From: Uloborus plumipes
Taxonomy: Eukaryota > Arthropoda > Arachnida > Araneae > Uloboridae
Assembly: GCA_038373865.1 (NCBI GenBank)
Contig: JAXGGA010005228.1
Coordinates: 1 to 64,000 of the forward strand
Direction of reading: 5' to 3'
Length of the DNA: 64,000 nt
The notes beneath the pieces are model-generated. The model worked only from the letters and a program-made list of their open reading frames with translations, had not been told where the DNA came from and searched no databases. Shown here one piece after another: positions 53,566 to 64,000 of this stretch. The translations under genes were made by a program, and so were the position numbers. How positions within the stretch are numbered: position 1 is the first letter of the stretch; each line of letters begins with the position of its first letter.

Positions 53566-54980
53566 GAAACTTTCATAAACCGCTTTAATCTTCGCTAGAC
53601 AAATCAATTAATAACCATAATGTACACAAATTCATTCCGCTGAAAAGTAAGGCTAGTTATAAGTAGCAAATAATTTAGAATATTTAAACATTCGTGTAGT
53701 GCTGATGTTTTTACTAAAAATGTTTTCTAAGCAGAAAAAAAAACTTAGAATATATAAACGCTATAGTTAGTTTAAAGTATATTATCCAAATTAACTATTA
53801 AATGATGTATCTGATTAACAGTAGATGTAAAATAGAGGTAGCATGTAACAATATAAAAACTAGAATAGTGATCTTTAATCACATGATAGATTGAAGATAG
53901 CATGAATTATTTTAGACCTGTGACAGGGCCATCGGAAAGATGGGGCGATCACCCCGGGTGCCGAGACACAAGAAAGCGCCCGAAACTGAGATTTTGCTGC
54001 ATTTAGAATTTGTAATTTTTTGATATTAATTTTTTTATTCATTTAGTTTTGAGTTTTTTTTTTCAAAATGGATGACATAATTATATTTATTTCTTACCTT
54101 TCTGATACCCGCAGAATTCATATTGCATGTTCAATTTTGTAACAATTAGAACATAAAATTGTTCAGTACTTTTCCAACATAAGCTCATCACAGTTGTTAG
54201 TGCTGTTTCTGAGTCTAATAGAAGACCAATATCTATTTTAGGTGTGCAGAAGTGTTCGTATTAATTTCATTTGTATGCGGGAAGAGGGTTACGCCAGAAA
54301 ATATATGCCACGGGTGCTGTGGTCTCTTAAGACAGCCTTATTTACAATGCATGTTCTTGTCCCCCCCCCTCAGGGATGAATACAGGAAATAGCTTTTTGG
54401 GGGGGGGGAGGGGGTGCAGTGAAAAATGGTTTCCCCCCTAGATATATTATTTTTAATAAGAAAAGGTGTCATGAGAATCTTTTAAAATAATTTTATAGTC
54501 ATTTAATATGCTTTAAAGTTCAGAAATATGATATATAAATTTACTTCAAATGTGCTGGTAAAATATATTTTTTAAAATTTTAAACTTATTAACTACTAAA
54601 CCTTAGATTGTTTAACCAAAATATTATAATAATGTACAATCTTACTCGGAAACATTGTCACAATGACGAAAACAAGTGATTAAAAAAAATAGATATTTTT
54701 TTTTCTATCGAGAATGATTAATGAACAAATCATAATATATTCCCTATAATTCAAAACTTCTTAGCTTGATGCCTTCTTTTACACTGACCGCAAAGTGCAA
54801 CATCACTCCCATAGCAAACCAAATTGATTATAATCATATTACTTGAATATGGTTTGTGAGTGACATGTGAGTTTTTTTTTTTTTCAAGAAATATTTTAAA
54901 ACATGTTTCTATTATAGAGAAACAACAGATAATGTGCCACCCTCCCCCGAAAGAAAAAATCTGCTACTGCTTCCCTTCTT
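53566..54980. other. no gene seen; possible hAT left end
   Basis: AT-rich. CAGGGCCATCGGAAAGATGGG (53925) looks like a hAT start followed by the usual host-free G/C tract, and further G/C tracts lie at 54361-54416, but no matching right end or duplication was found. Confidence 0.4.
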
Positions 54981-54984
54981 TTAA

Positions 54985-55499
54985 CCCATTAATGCGTAGC
55001 GTCCCTTTTTAGGGACGGTCCAAAAAAGGGTCTGAATTTCACCAAAATGAACATTTCAACCAAATAATAGTGTTCAATTAGTACCTTGGTATTGTTTCAA
55101 TTCGTTATTAACAGATTGCATCACATAACCCATGTAAAGAGTGTTCTGTAGCAGTTCTAATATGATCTTTATCAAAAATTACATCGTTCACAATCTCAAG
55201 AAAAAAAGCTAAGCTTTCAAAGTTACTCCCAGCTTCCCAGTTTATGTTCATTGCTGATTTTATTTCTTCTTATAAAATGTCTTTTTAATTATTATATCGT
55301 AGGCAGAAAAAAAAAATTTAGTAAAAAAAATATGTACCCCCTGGGGTCTATCGTAACTTTTAAGGGACAATTTTTCTTTCCTTAATAAAGAAATTATTTT
55401 TTACATAATATTTTTTTTAGTATTTTCTCTGTCCATTAAACACTGTTTGTAACCAGTATACAAAATATCTTTGGAAAAAAAATGTCAGGCATTAATGGG
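54985..55499 (+). mobile_element. piggyBac-type MITE, copy 3 (515 bp)
   Basis: TTAA (54981-54984) | CCCATTAATGCG ... GCATTAATGGG | TTAA (55500-55503): perfect target duplication. Co-linear with 10621-11140. Confidence 0.94.
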
Positions 55500-55503
55500 T
55501 TAA

Positions 55504-56203
55504 ATTGATAGTTTTAATCTAATTGAACTTTTTTTAATACTAATTGATTTAATAATGAAAGGATATATATACAAAGCCAAAAACACATGTTTGATAAGGA
55601 TTGAATAGTTTATGTTTACCACAATGCATTTACTATCTATATCTTCAGAAAGGCAAATAATTTTCTACACCTTTTATGCAACAAAAATATCTGATCTAAA
55701 TATTATTATTATTATTATTATTATTTTTTTTGATATTTATGTTATTACACCATTGTTTTGTCATATTTTAACAAGCTGGTTTATTTTCATGAGGTTAATC
55801 AAAATGATAAATATTTTTTATTTAAACCATATTTTAATAATGATGAACAATTATATTAGTTTTTATTTTTTGTGTATTTAAAGGTCAGTGATTATCATTC
55901 TTTTAATTTCTTTTTGTTATAGTTAATAATGAAAAAAAAAATTTTTTTTCAAAGTCAAGAGAGATTTATTTATATGAAGTTTTCAAGTTCATAAAATACA
56001 ACATTTGTTTAATCTCTTTATTAAGGAAACAAAGTCTCTTGTTCACCCATGCTTTCTTCTAAATGATTACATTATAAAGGTACTGTATTACACTGTGTAT
56101 TGTATACATTGAAAAGGATAAACTATTAATAGTACTTAATTAAGAAAATCCAATCTTACCAAATATAAAAACTTTTTATTGAGTAATTTCATTCAAATAA
56201 AAG
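55504..56203. other. no gene seen
   Basis: AT-rich spacer with an (ATT)n run at 55699-55726. Nothing else. Confidence 0.45.
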
Positions 56204-56205
56204 TA

Positions 56206-57898
56206 GGGTGAGTTCTGGTAAGTGCGTACCCTTTTTTTCAAAGTTCATGTTCTCAAGGATGCTGCTCTGTTGAAAAATCTTGTACACTCACAATTTTTTT
56301 TAAGTTTTCTTTCCAGATCCTTTACTAAGATTTTCAAGCATATAATATGTCAAATAAACCATAAGCATAGGTTTTGTGACCTGGTTTATGACATCTATTC
56401 TAAGGTACGCACTTTCCCTACCTAGCGGGGTAAGTGCGTCCACCTTATATTATGTGAATATGAGCAGGAATAGGCTTCTGGCACATATTAAATATGTTAG
56501 GTAATTGCCTTGGGATAATTCTTAATACTAGAGATCAGCACTTGCTTGCATGGATGAAACGCAATCAGTGATATCCCACGTGTCTTGCGAACAACTGTGA
56601 TTTGAAGATTGAGAGAGTTGTGTCTGTGATTCTTCTTTTGTCCTTTTAATAAGACAAAGTGAGCAAATATAAGTTGTTTTTATTTAGTAATAATCACTTA
56701 TAGTCTACATAGTTTATTTTGGCTTAATACATCAATCATTATGTGTTTAAGCCAGGGTTCGCACTTACCCCATCTTAAATGTAAGATGAGACATGTGCGT
56801 CCAATAGCGTTGTTGTAAGTGCGTACCCCTGTGACTTTCTTTTTTTTCTATTTGTATGGTAGATCATTAGGTGACCTGAGTGAACAATTCGTTTTTTTTT
56901 TTTTTTAAATAAATACGGTTTTAAAATATTTTTCTTATTAGAATCAACAGCAGTAAAAAAAAAAAAAAAAACACAAAATAAAGAGCAAAAAAAAAGAAAA
57001 TAATTGATCATGATAACTTGTACTTTTTTTTTCTTGTACATTGAAATAGTTTTTCACAAGGTGTTCTTAATTTTCTTAAATATAATTTAATCATTACTCC
57101 AACTTCGTTTTTTTGAATCAGTTGGTTCCTTATTTAGTGTTTCACTTAATTTCATTGCTTCATTTGTCATTCTGGTTTAAATTAAGTATAGCTTATGATC
57201 GCTATTTTCAACGAAAAATTTACTAACAGATATCTAAAAGCCAATATATTTCAGAGATAATGAATAAAATTGAAATCTGATGCCGCATTCAATGTAAATA
57301 TAAATACTTGATGGAAATGACGTCAGATTTATAATCAGCTTATAAAAGAGTTATAAGCAAAATTAAAGGTGAATTACGAGAGTCGGATTTTCCACGTAAT
57401 AGTACACACTTGCCTCATCATAATGGTACGCTTTTGCTCCGCATAATAGTACACATATGCCTCATAATAGCGGTGCGCACTTGCCCCATCATAATGGTAC
57501 GCACTTACCCCACCTTACTTTAAAGAAAGGGAAAGTGCGTACCGTCATATAAACAAATTTTAGTTAGAGTATTTGATCAAAATACCCCATATATATTATT
57601 AGTAGCTATTACTCAAAGGAAACAACTTGCATTTATTGACTTCAATTGCTTGGTATGGCTACAAGAGAAACTGAAACAAAACCTTCTCAATCTTTACTTT
57701 AGAGTTTTTTTGAAGACATTTAAGTTGTCCCTGATTGCGTTTCGTCTATTGAATCCAGGCCTGAATTCCACCTATTGAAATTATCATTAGACAGTTATCT
57801 AACATAGTCGATGTGTTGCAGAAGCCATTTCAGGACAGTATTCATAGAATTCCCAGTGGACGCACTTACCCCGTGGACGCACTTACCAGAACTCACCC
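56206..57898. mobile_element. TA-target element (1.69 kb) saturated with one GTAAGTGCG motif
   Basis: TA|GGGTGAGTTCTGGTAAGTGCG and CGCACTTACCAGAACTCACCC|TA are perfect inverted ends. The core GTAAGTGCGTACC or its complement recurs near 56403, 56430, 56758, 56792, 56816, 57402-57512 (several), 57533 and 57863. That is how pogo-type elements array their transposase sites. It contains no recognisable transposase, so it should depend on another copy. Confidence 0.88.
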
Positions 57899-57900
57899 TA

Positions 57901-59393
57901 TAACCATAATCAAGTAATGAGCTGACTAAGTTGGAAAAACTTTTACGGACTAAATATCCCTCTCTAACAGCATCAAGTTGGGATATACTTTTTAACTATG
58001 TTTAAATTTGAATTTTGTGCACAAGAGTGGGAGGTAAAGAGGGTAAGGCTAAGTATTTCATAAAAATTTCCATTATATGATTAAAATGAAAATCAACGTA
58101 AATAAAGCACAAGTTGTCTAGGGGATATCTTTGTCATGGGATTTTAAAATTGTGTGTTTTCAATGTAGCTGATCTTCTATAAAGCTGTGGGTAATGCATA
58201 AATACTTATATTAGAACTTACTATTTTTTAAAATTGAAGATTTAGTTGTCATATTTCTTTTCAAATGTTTGTCATGAAGGATTCCTTTGCACATATAACC
58301 CAGTTATTCAAATTCTAATGAGCTCATATATAAGTTGCAATAATTTCAATTTGTAATGGACTCTCTTTTTTAAAGATAATCAATAGAATGATATCCGACA
58401 TTATTTAAATAATTCACTAAAGGAAATCATTGTTTTAACTTTTTAATCATACATAACATATATAGTACATGTACATGTACACCTTTTGAGCAAAACTTGT
58501 TGATAACAATAATTTTGAATGAATTAGTTTTTATTATTTGTAGGAAAACATTCAGTGATTGAAGCGTTTAAAGGTTCAGTAAATCAAAATATTAAATGAT
58601 AACTTTTAATTAAAGGGCTTTTGTTTTAAGTGATAAGCAGCAAGAGCCTACACAATGAAACATTGCTTGCAACACTAACTGATGTACATGATGAATAAAG
58701 ATAGCAGTTATATACAAAAGTTCAATTTTTTTTAATATAAACATGAAGCATGAATCCCTTTTTTAATCTAAGAACAGATAATTTACATTTAAAAGCAATA
58801 TATACTGTCATAGGTTACCCATGTCTGACGGTTTGACAGCGTTGTAAAATTGCATTCAAGAAAAAAATTTATGACGATGTGACGTATGTCGCTTATATTT
58901 TATCATTCGGTTAATTAGAAATCCCTCCCCCTATGAAAAATTTAAATTCGCCCTCTCCCCTCCCCCATGCTGTTTTTTTCATTATTTATTTCAGAACAGA
59001 TTTTACTGAAGTATCTTACAATAAGAAAGTTTTTTTTTTTTTGACTAAATGAAAGAAACTATGATACATACATAGCATATGTGTTTACTTGCAAGTAAAT
59101 AATTATCTTTTTTATTTTCAAATAGATAATTATAGTCCTTTTCCTCTCTCACTGTCAATTTGCGATGATATATGCACGGATCATACAATAAACTGCATAT
59201 TATTGCATTTTCGGGTTTGGTTTCAAATAAATTAACTAGCATGTGTCGCAATGAAAAAATGTATGTTATTCTCCAAACTATGCTCCTTGATGAAATATAT
59301 TTGGTTTAAAAAATTTTCAATACCCAATTTAAATAGATAGTGATGAGGAGCATCCCCTGTCACCTCCGGAAATCCGCTTATGTCCATCCCAGG
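57901..59393. other. no gene seen
   Basis: AT-rich spacer. The hairpin-like GTACATGTACATGTAC is at 58467-58482. No coding evidence. Confidence 0.45.
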
Positions 59394-59401
59394 GGAGAGA
59401 G

Positions 59402-59593
59402 CAGGCGCGGATCCAGAGGGGGGTCATGATTCCCCCTCCCTTAACCGACCAAATACAGCAAAAAATTGCATTTTTGGGACTTACATTGCGAAAAAATTGC
59501 CAAAACCCCCCATTTTTGCACAAACATTGCACTTTGACCCCTTCCCTTTCCAAAAATGACCCCCTCCTTAACCCGAAGCTGGATCCGCCCTTG
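59402..59593. mobile_element. hAT MITE (192 bp)
   Basis: CAGGCGCGGATCCAG and CTGGATCCGCCCTTG are inverted with two mismatches. Flanks GGAGAGAG and GGGGAGAG match at 7 of 8. Frames on both strands here are readings of the MITE, not genes. Confidence 0.82.
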
Positions 59594-59601
59594 GGGGAGA
59601 G

Positions 59602-60104
59602 GACAAGAAAGTACAGGTTAATAAAATAATTCGATCTTGTGGTAAAAAACATTTGTAATACGCTTTTATTAGTTTCACTTGTGGGTATGTGTCTGTATGT
59701 GACTCTGAATAAAAGATAAAATTCACGTTCTTTACAAATTTAAGAGTAATATATTTAATACAAAAATTAATACTAAAGGCTAAAATAATTATATAAACTA
59801 TATTACAATATTACATATTGATGGATTATAAGCGCATCTAAAGCGTATTATTTAGTTTTTTAAACTAATTTAAAGATTATTGTTTTACGTATCACGTCAA
59901 TTTTACATCTATTAATCTGATATATAATTTATTCCTCAGTTTTTTTTGCCAATTAAATACTTAAAGCTTTAAACTGACAAGTGTTAAAATATTAAAAGTT
60001 TTTATTATTATTATTTTAGTTACTACATAATAAAATAAGCATAACGTGAATGCAAGCAAACATTCTAAATTGTTTGCTGAGTTCTTCTTGAAATAAAGTA
60101 ACAA
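59602..60104. other. no gene seen
   Basis: AT-rich spacer. No feature found. Confidence 0.45.
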
Positions 60105-60350
60105 ACTTCTTAAAATAAAATTATTCAACCAAACATTCAAATTAGTTCTTCCCGCGTACGCGATTCGTTAGTTCCGAGCAGAGATTTTTCCTCTCGTGTT
60201 CCAGCTGTGTGCGACGCGCGCAGAAACAAGAATTCCCTTTCCCCCTACGGATGGAAGCTGAAAACCGCAGATTTTCCCCACCCAGCGAAGACGAAAAACG
60301 TCTAAGTTTTAACATTAGGATTTGTCCTGCCCCTAGACGCTTATATCCCC
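60105..60350 (-). repeat. inverted partner of the repeat at 53330-53565
   Basis: The minus strand carries GCGTCTAGGGGCAGGACAAAT, AATGTTAAAACTTAGACG, TGGGTGGGGAAAATCTGCGG and GAATGTTTGGTTGAATAATTT. Confidence 0.72.
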
Positions 60351-60497
60351 TACTAGGTTCCTGTAATTTTAGAGCGCTACTCACTTACGTAGAGCTCTTT
60401 TCAAAATTTTACGGCAGAGCTTGATTACTCACAGCCTTATATGTTTCGATGTTTTTTTAAAGCAGATTGGCCGATTTTCTCTCCAAGTTAACATTGG

Positions 60498-60924
60498 CCG
60501 CCAGTGACGATACTGATGGCTATTTTCTTTCCATAATCACCGCGATGCATCGGCATTTTGTAGTTTTGTTTGGAAAAAGTAGATCACCAGTTGGGAGACC
60601 AACATCATATTTAGTATTCGACAGAGAAAAAACTTAAACACCCGCCAGTGACGATACTGATGGCTATTTTCTTTTCATAATCACCGCGATACATCGGCAT
60701 TTTGTAGTTTTGTTCGGAAAAAGTAGATGACCAGTTGGGAGACCAACGTCATATTTAGTATTCGACAGATAAAAAACTTAAACACCCGCCAGTGACGATA
60801 CTGATGGCTATTTTCTTTCCATAATCACCGCGATGCATCGGCATTTTGTAGTTTTGTTGGAAAGAGTAGATCACCAGTTGGAAGACCAATATTATATTTA
60901 GTATTCGACAGAGAAAAAAATTGA
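60498..60924 (+). repeat. 144-bp tandem repeat, three units
   Basis: CCAGTGACGATACTGATGGC starts at 60501, 60645 and 60789, two steps of exactly 144. Units contain ATAATCACCGCGATGCATCGG and TTAGTATTCGACAGA and differ by only a few bases. Confidence 0.95.
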
Positions 60925-61016
60925 AATGTATGAGTCACGAGCATCTAATTTTACTTTCCCTCATCAAAAGCTGGTCTTAGTTGACATTTGTCAATTTCAC
61001 AGCATCCGTGGTCAAA

Positions 61017-61791
61017 TCTATATCAATAAAAATGAGTGCATGTTTGTTTGTATACTTGTTCTCTATACAAATCCACAGTTTGCGTCAGATTTTCATCAAA
61101 CTTGACACAGAGGTTCCTTGATTCCCTAGAATTCTCATAGGCGGGGTCTTGAAATTTTAAAAAACCTAAAAAGCTCAAATTCAAGTTTTTTGTCAAAAAA
61201 TGACCCTTTTATAGAAATCTAGCCTATTATTAGGCCTATTTTTTTAATCGACATGAGCCTTTAGGTTACAAATTGATAAAATTTATGGTATTTAAATATT
61301 GGCATTTTCCAACAAAGATTAAAATTAAAACAATGAATTTTCATTTCAAGGCTCACCTATTTCATTTTAGCAGGAAATAAGTCAAAAACAATTATAATTC
61401 ATGTTCTCATTTGGCACAAAATATGTATGATACAAAAAATTTTTCAAAAAAATAATTCTTCCAATTTTTTTTTTCTTTTCTGAATGCTATGTTGTATTAA
61501 TACGCAGAAAAATTTTTTCTTATCCTCCTATCAGAGGAATTATGCAAAAACATGGATTAAAAGCCTTATACATGTTTACTTTTAGCTGGTGCTATTTTTC
61601 TGTGAACTTTCCGTAATAATTAAGTTCTTTTGGGAGTTTGTACCTAGAACTTTTTGTACAACCGTTTATACTTATGTACCCAAACCTATTTATTTTTATA
61701 TACCCAAATAAGAATAGAATTCTTCCTTTTTTTTTTTCTGAATGCTATGTTGTATTAATACGCACCCGGGCAACGCTGGGTATAAAGCTAG
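61017..61791 (+). mobile_element. Helitron family A, complete, with internal duplication (775 bp)
   Basis: A|TCTATATCAATAAAAATGAG start; core CAGATTTTCATCAAACTTG; 3' hairpin CACCCGGGCAACGCTGGGT and CTAG|T (61788-61791). CTGAATGCTATGTTGTATTAA followed by TACGCA occurs twice (61480-61507 and 61738-61763), so the 3' region appears duplicated, the first copy having lost the hairpin. Confidence 0.88.
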
Positions 61792-62530
61792 TAGTATATA
61801 AATATTGTGATCAACATGGCAGGCTTGGCAGTAATTAATTTCAAAACTTTATTGCAAGCAAATCCTCATCATACGACTGCTGGGGCTCGAGCTTCATCAA
61901 TTGAAAGCGAAATGTCATGGTAGCTCATTTTTGCGTGAAAAGATTCCTTGATATCACGGTGTATAAGTATTTAATCATTTTCCACATTTTATTTTAAGCT
62001 AAACGGTTATGGTTACTCCATATCTGAATAATTCCCAGCATAAATAATTCACAATGCCCATAACGAGCGAATGACCAAATTCTGTCTGCACCGAATTAGG
62101 TCGTACGACATTCTAGACCAGTTTTGGATTACTTCCAAATAGTCGAAAGATTTCGCCGTTCATATTTCGCAGACCCATACTCTCTCTTCAGTTTTGGCTC
62201 CAAAGCAAGACAGGAACGAAATAAATATTTATTATGCTAAATCAGAGAGGCACTGATTTTTAAGCTTGTCACAACAAATGACGAGAAAGTTTAATATGGC
62301 GGAAAATGTGACTCGAGAGTTTTATTTCTCGTTCTTTTTTGCTCTTTAAGGGAAGAGTGATTGCAGGAGGTACACTTATTCGAAATCCAAAGCACATTAG
62401 AACATTTTATAGCAGGGGCGGAGTTAGACTTTTGCGTCTAGGGCGACAAGTTACAGGGCTGACATTTGGTAGATTAGGGAAAGTTAGTCCCTCCCTCCCA
62501 TTATTTCAGAAGCTTTTGTTAATATACAGT
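61792..62530. other. no gene seen; possible hAT left end at 62413
   Basis: CAGGGGCGGAGTTAGACTTTTG (62413) resembles a hAT start. No right end was found before the window closes. Confidence 0.4.
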
Positions 62531-62534
62531 TTAA

Positions 62535-63041
62535 CCCTTCACTGCACGATTTTTTATATTTTCATGAAAAAAGTCATATGTTACCTTTTAATAACTCTGA
62601 GTTCAGGAAAAATGAAGAAAACAATTAATCTTAAAAATGTGCACCAAAAATTATGTTTTAAATGTTTGTAACATTGTTCTACATATGGCACAAAGCACAT
62701 AGCATATGCTTTGTATGCCGATAAGTGTAATAATCTACAATGGGTTTTGTGCCATAAGTAGTACAAACAAATTTGCCACTAAGTGTATTTAAACATTTTT
62801 AGAACAAAGGAAATAATGACTAAGCACACTGCTAACGGAAATGCAGACACTCTTTTTTTCAAAAGCAAGAACTGTAATACCTAGACTAGTGCAACTAACT
62901 AGTGCATAAACATTACACTAAACTGTTATAGCAATGTTCCAGAAGGGGCGTAAAACTCAGTTTAACTGCATTTAAAAATCATTGGAATATATGAGGGTTT
63001 ATTTAGTTTGTGCTAGATCTGGCACACCGTGCAGTGAAGGG
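62535..63041. mobile_element. piggyBac-type MITE, second family (507 bp)
   Basis: TTAA (62531-62534) | CCCTTCACTGCACG ... CGTGCAGTGAAGGG | TTAG (decayed TTAA, 63042-63045). Perfect 14-bp inverted ends. Subterminal GGCACAAAGCACATAGC and TTTTGTGCCATAAG sites. Non-coding. Confidence 0.9.
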
Positions 63042-63082
63042 TTAGAAGGAATTTTGCTGCTTTATTTCCAAAATATTTATCT

Positions 63083-63267
63083 ATATACTGTCGTCCCCGC
63101 TTAATCGGGTAACGGATAAACAAATACCCCGCTTATTTGAACAAAATATCTCGGAACCGATGATATGGACGTAATGTTAAATATCCCCGCTTAATCGAAT
63201 ACCCTGTTAAATTGAATAATATTTCTTGGAACCGAATATATTCGTTTAAGCGGGGAAGACAGTATAT
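63083..63267. mobile_element. small Tigger-like MITE in a Helitron 5' end
   Basis: TATACTGTCGTCCCCGCTTAA and TTAAGCGGGGAAGACAGTATA are inverted ends around ~150 bp with further CCCCGCTTAATCGA and CCCCGCTTATTTGA repeats. The right TATA merges with ATATAAAAATGGATGCATG of a Helitron. Confidence 0.85.
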
Positions 63268-63640
63268 AAAAATGGATGCATGTTTGTATGTTTTTTCCTA
63301 ATACAATCCACAGTTTTCGTCGGATTTTCATTAAACTTGGCACATAGGCTCCTTGATGCACTAAAATTCCTATAGACGGGGTTTGTAAATTTTAAAAAAA
63401 TCCAAAAAGCTCAAAATTTAAATTTTTTGTCTCAAAATGGCCATTTTCTTTCAATTTTGAACATGTAGAGTAATAGAGATAAGCCTTTAAGCATATAAAT
63501 TGATAAAATTTAACACATTTAAATACGAGTATTTTCCGACAAAATTACGATTAACAATGAGTTATCAATTTAAGGCTCGCCTATTTCATTTTAGCAGGAA
63601 AATTACCTTGGAACATTGGCACAAATATTGTATGGCAAGA
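63264..63640 (+). mobile_element. Helitron family A, 3' end missing
   Basis: TATATAAAAATGGATGCATG start, TTCGTCGGATTTTCATTAAAC core, AGGCTCGCCTATTTCATTTT, then loss of the hairpin and CTAG. Confidence 0.8.
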
Positions 63641-63724
63641 AAACGTTAAAATGAGAACTAATTTCGCACACATTTTATAGTGACTTTGATTAAACTTTGT
63701 AAGAGCAGACGGACACTACAGAGG

Positions 63725-63899
63725 CAGGCCCGTCATTTAAGGGGGCAGGGGGGTCAATTGCCCCCCCCCCCCTCCTGACTTTGGGAAATCAATGTATTGG
63801 CATAAAGTGGGCGTGGTTTTTGCCACTTTTTGAAAAATTTTACATTGTGTATGCACCTTTTGCCCCCCCCCCCCGGAAAATTTTGAAATGACGTTCCTG
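63725..63899. mobile_element. hAT MITE (175 bp), perfect 8-bp duplication
   Basis: CAGGCCCGTCATTT and AAATGACGTTCCTG are inverted ends with two mismatches. TACAGAGG is identical on both sides (63717-63724, 63900-63907). The interior is mostly G and C tracts. The left end resembles the sequence at 3741. Confidence 0.93.
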
Positions 63900-63946
63900 T
63901 ACAGAGGACACAAAAAAATATTTTTTTTTTTTCAATTATTGATCTA

Positions 63947-64000
63947 CTAGCTTTATGCCCGGCGTTGCCCGGGTGCGTATTAATATAAAACTTTAGCTTC
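63947..64000 (-). mobile_element. Helitron family A, 3' tip (cut by window end)
   Basis: CTAG (63947-63950), then TTTATGCCCGGCGTTGCCCGG, the complement of the family hairpin seen at 61764-61782. The element continues beyond the window. Confidence 0.82.

Noticed and set aside
59329..59652. 107-codon minus-strand frame and a 67-codon plus-strand frame
   Set aside because: Both cross the hAT MITE at 59402-59593, so they are not host genes.

Overview
This is AT-rich eukaryotic DNA with no host gene that I can recognise. No open frame reads as a conserved cellular protein. Every frame with recognisable homology belongs to a transposon: a Helitron helicase tail, a Penelope-like reverse transcriptase, a piggyBac C-terminus, a pogo/Tigger transposase with a PHD finger, and a Tc1 transposase. 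All five are truncated, frameshifted or stop-interrupted. The mix (several Helitron families, TA-target pogo/Tc1 elements, TTAA-target piggyBac MITEs, hAT MITEs with 8-bp duplications, tRNA-derived SINEs, a Penelope-type RT) fits a repeat-rich invertebrate, most likely an arthropod. A chelicerate such as a spider is possible, but that is a weak inference.

Layout. 1-7.4 kb: Helitron pieces, two hAT MITEs, and two Helitrons lying head to tail. 9.5-13.9 kb: another Helitron, an ACTGT-rich MITE with a piggyBac MITE inside it, a Helitron that has taken two further insertions, and a SINE. 14.3-20 kb: two direct copies of a large unclassified element built on a ~147-bp minisatellite (the third copy lies inverted at 47.2-48.7 kb), then a hairpin repeat. 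20.2-24.4 kb: a Helitron with a helicase remnant, next to an RT unit enclosed by apparently identical 583-bp inverted repeats between two (TA)n tracts. 24.4-34 kb: MITEs, a SINE, an exact 150-bp tandem array and four ACTGT-repeat elements. 34-42 kb: a decayed piggyBac, a Tigger-like element, hAT and piggyBac MITEs, and a 1.5-kb nearly full-length palindrome. 42.2-46.3 kb: a stack in which a pogo element (2.3 kb) and a Tc1 element (1.4 kb) have landed in the TATA-rich 5' end of one Helitron. 47-64 kb: the inverted minisatellite element, hAT and piggyBac MITEs, a 1.7-kb element full of one repeated motif, a 144-bp triplicate, and more Helitrons.

The elements interact mainly as landing sites. 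Helitron 5' ends (TCTATATATAAATGG) repeatedly receive TA-target elements, and the TTTAAA inside the ACTGT MITE has received a TTAA-target MITE. In several cases the empty site can be read from sister copies, which gives an order of insertion. Boundaries, repeat identities and families were all judged by eye.
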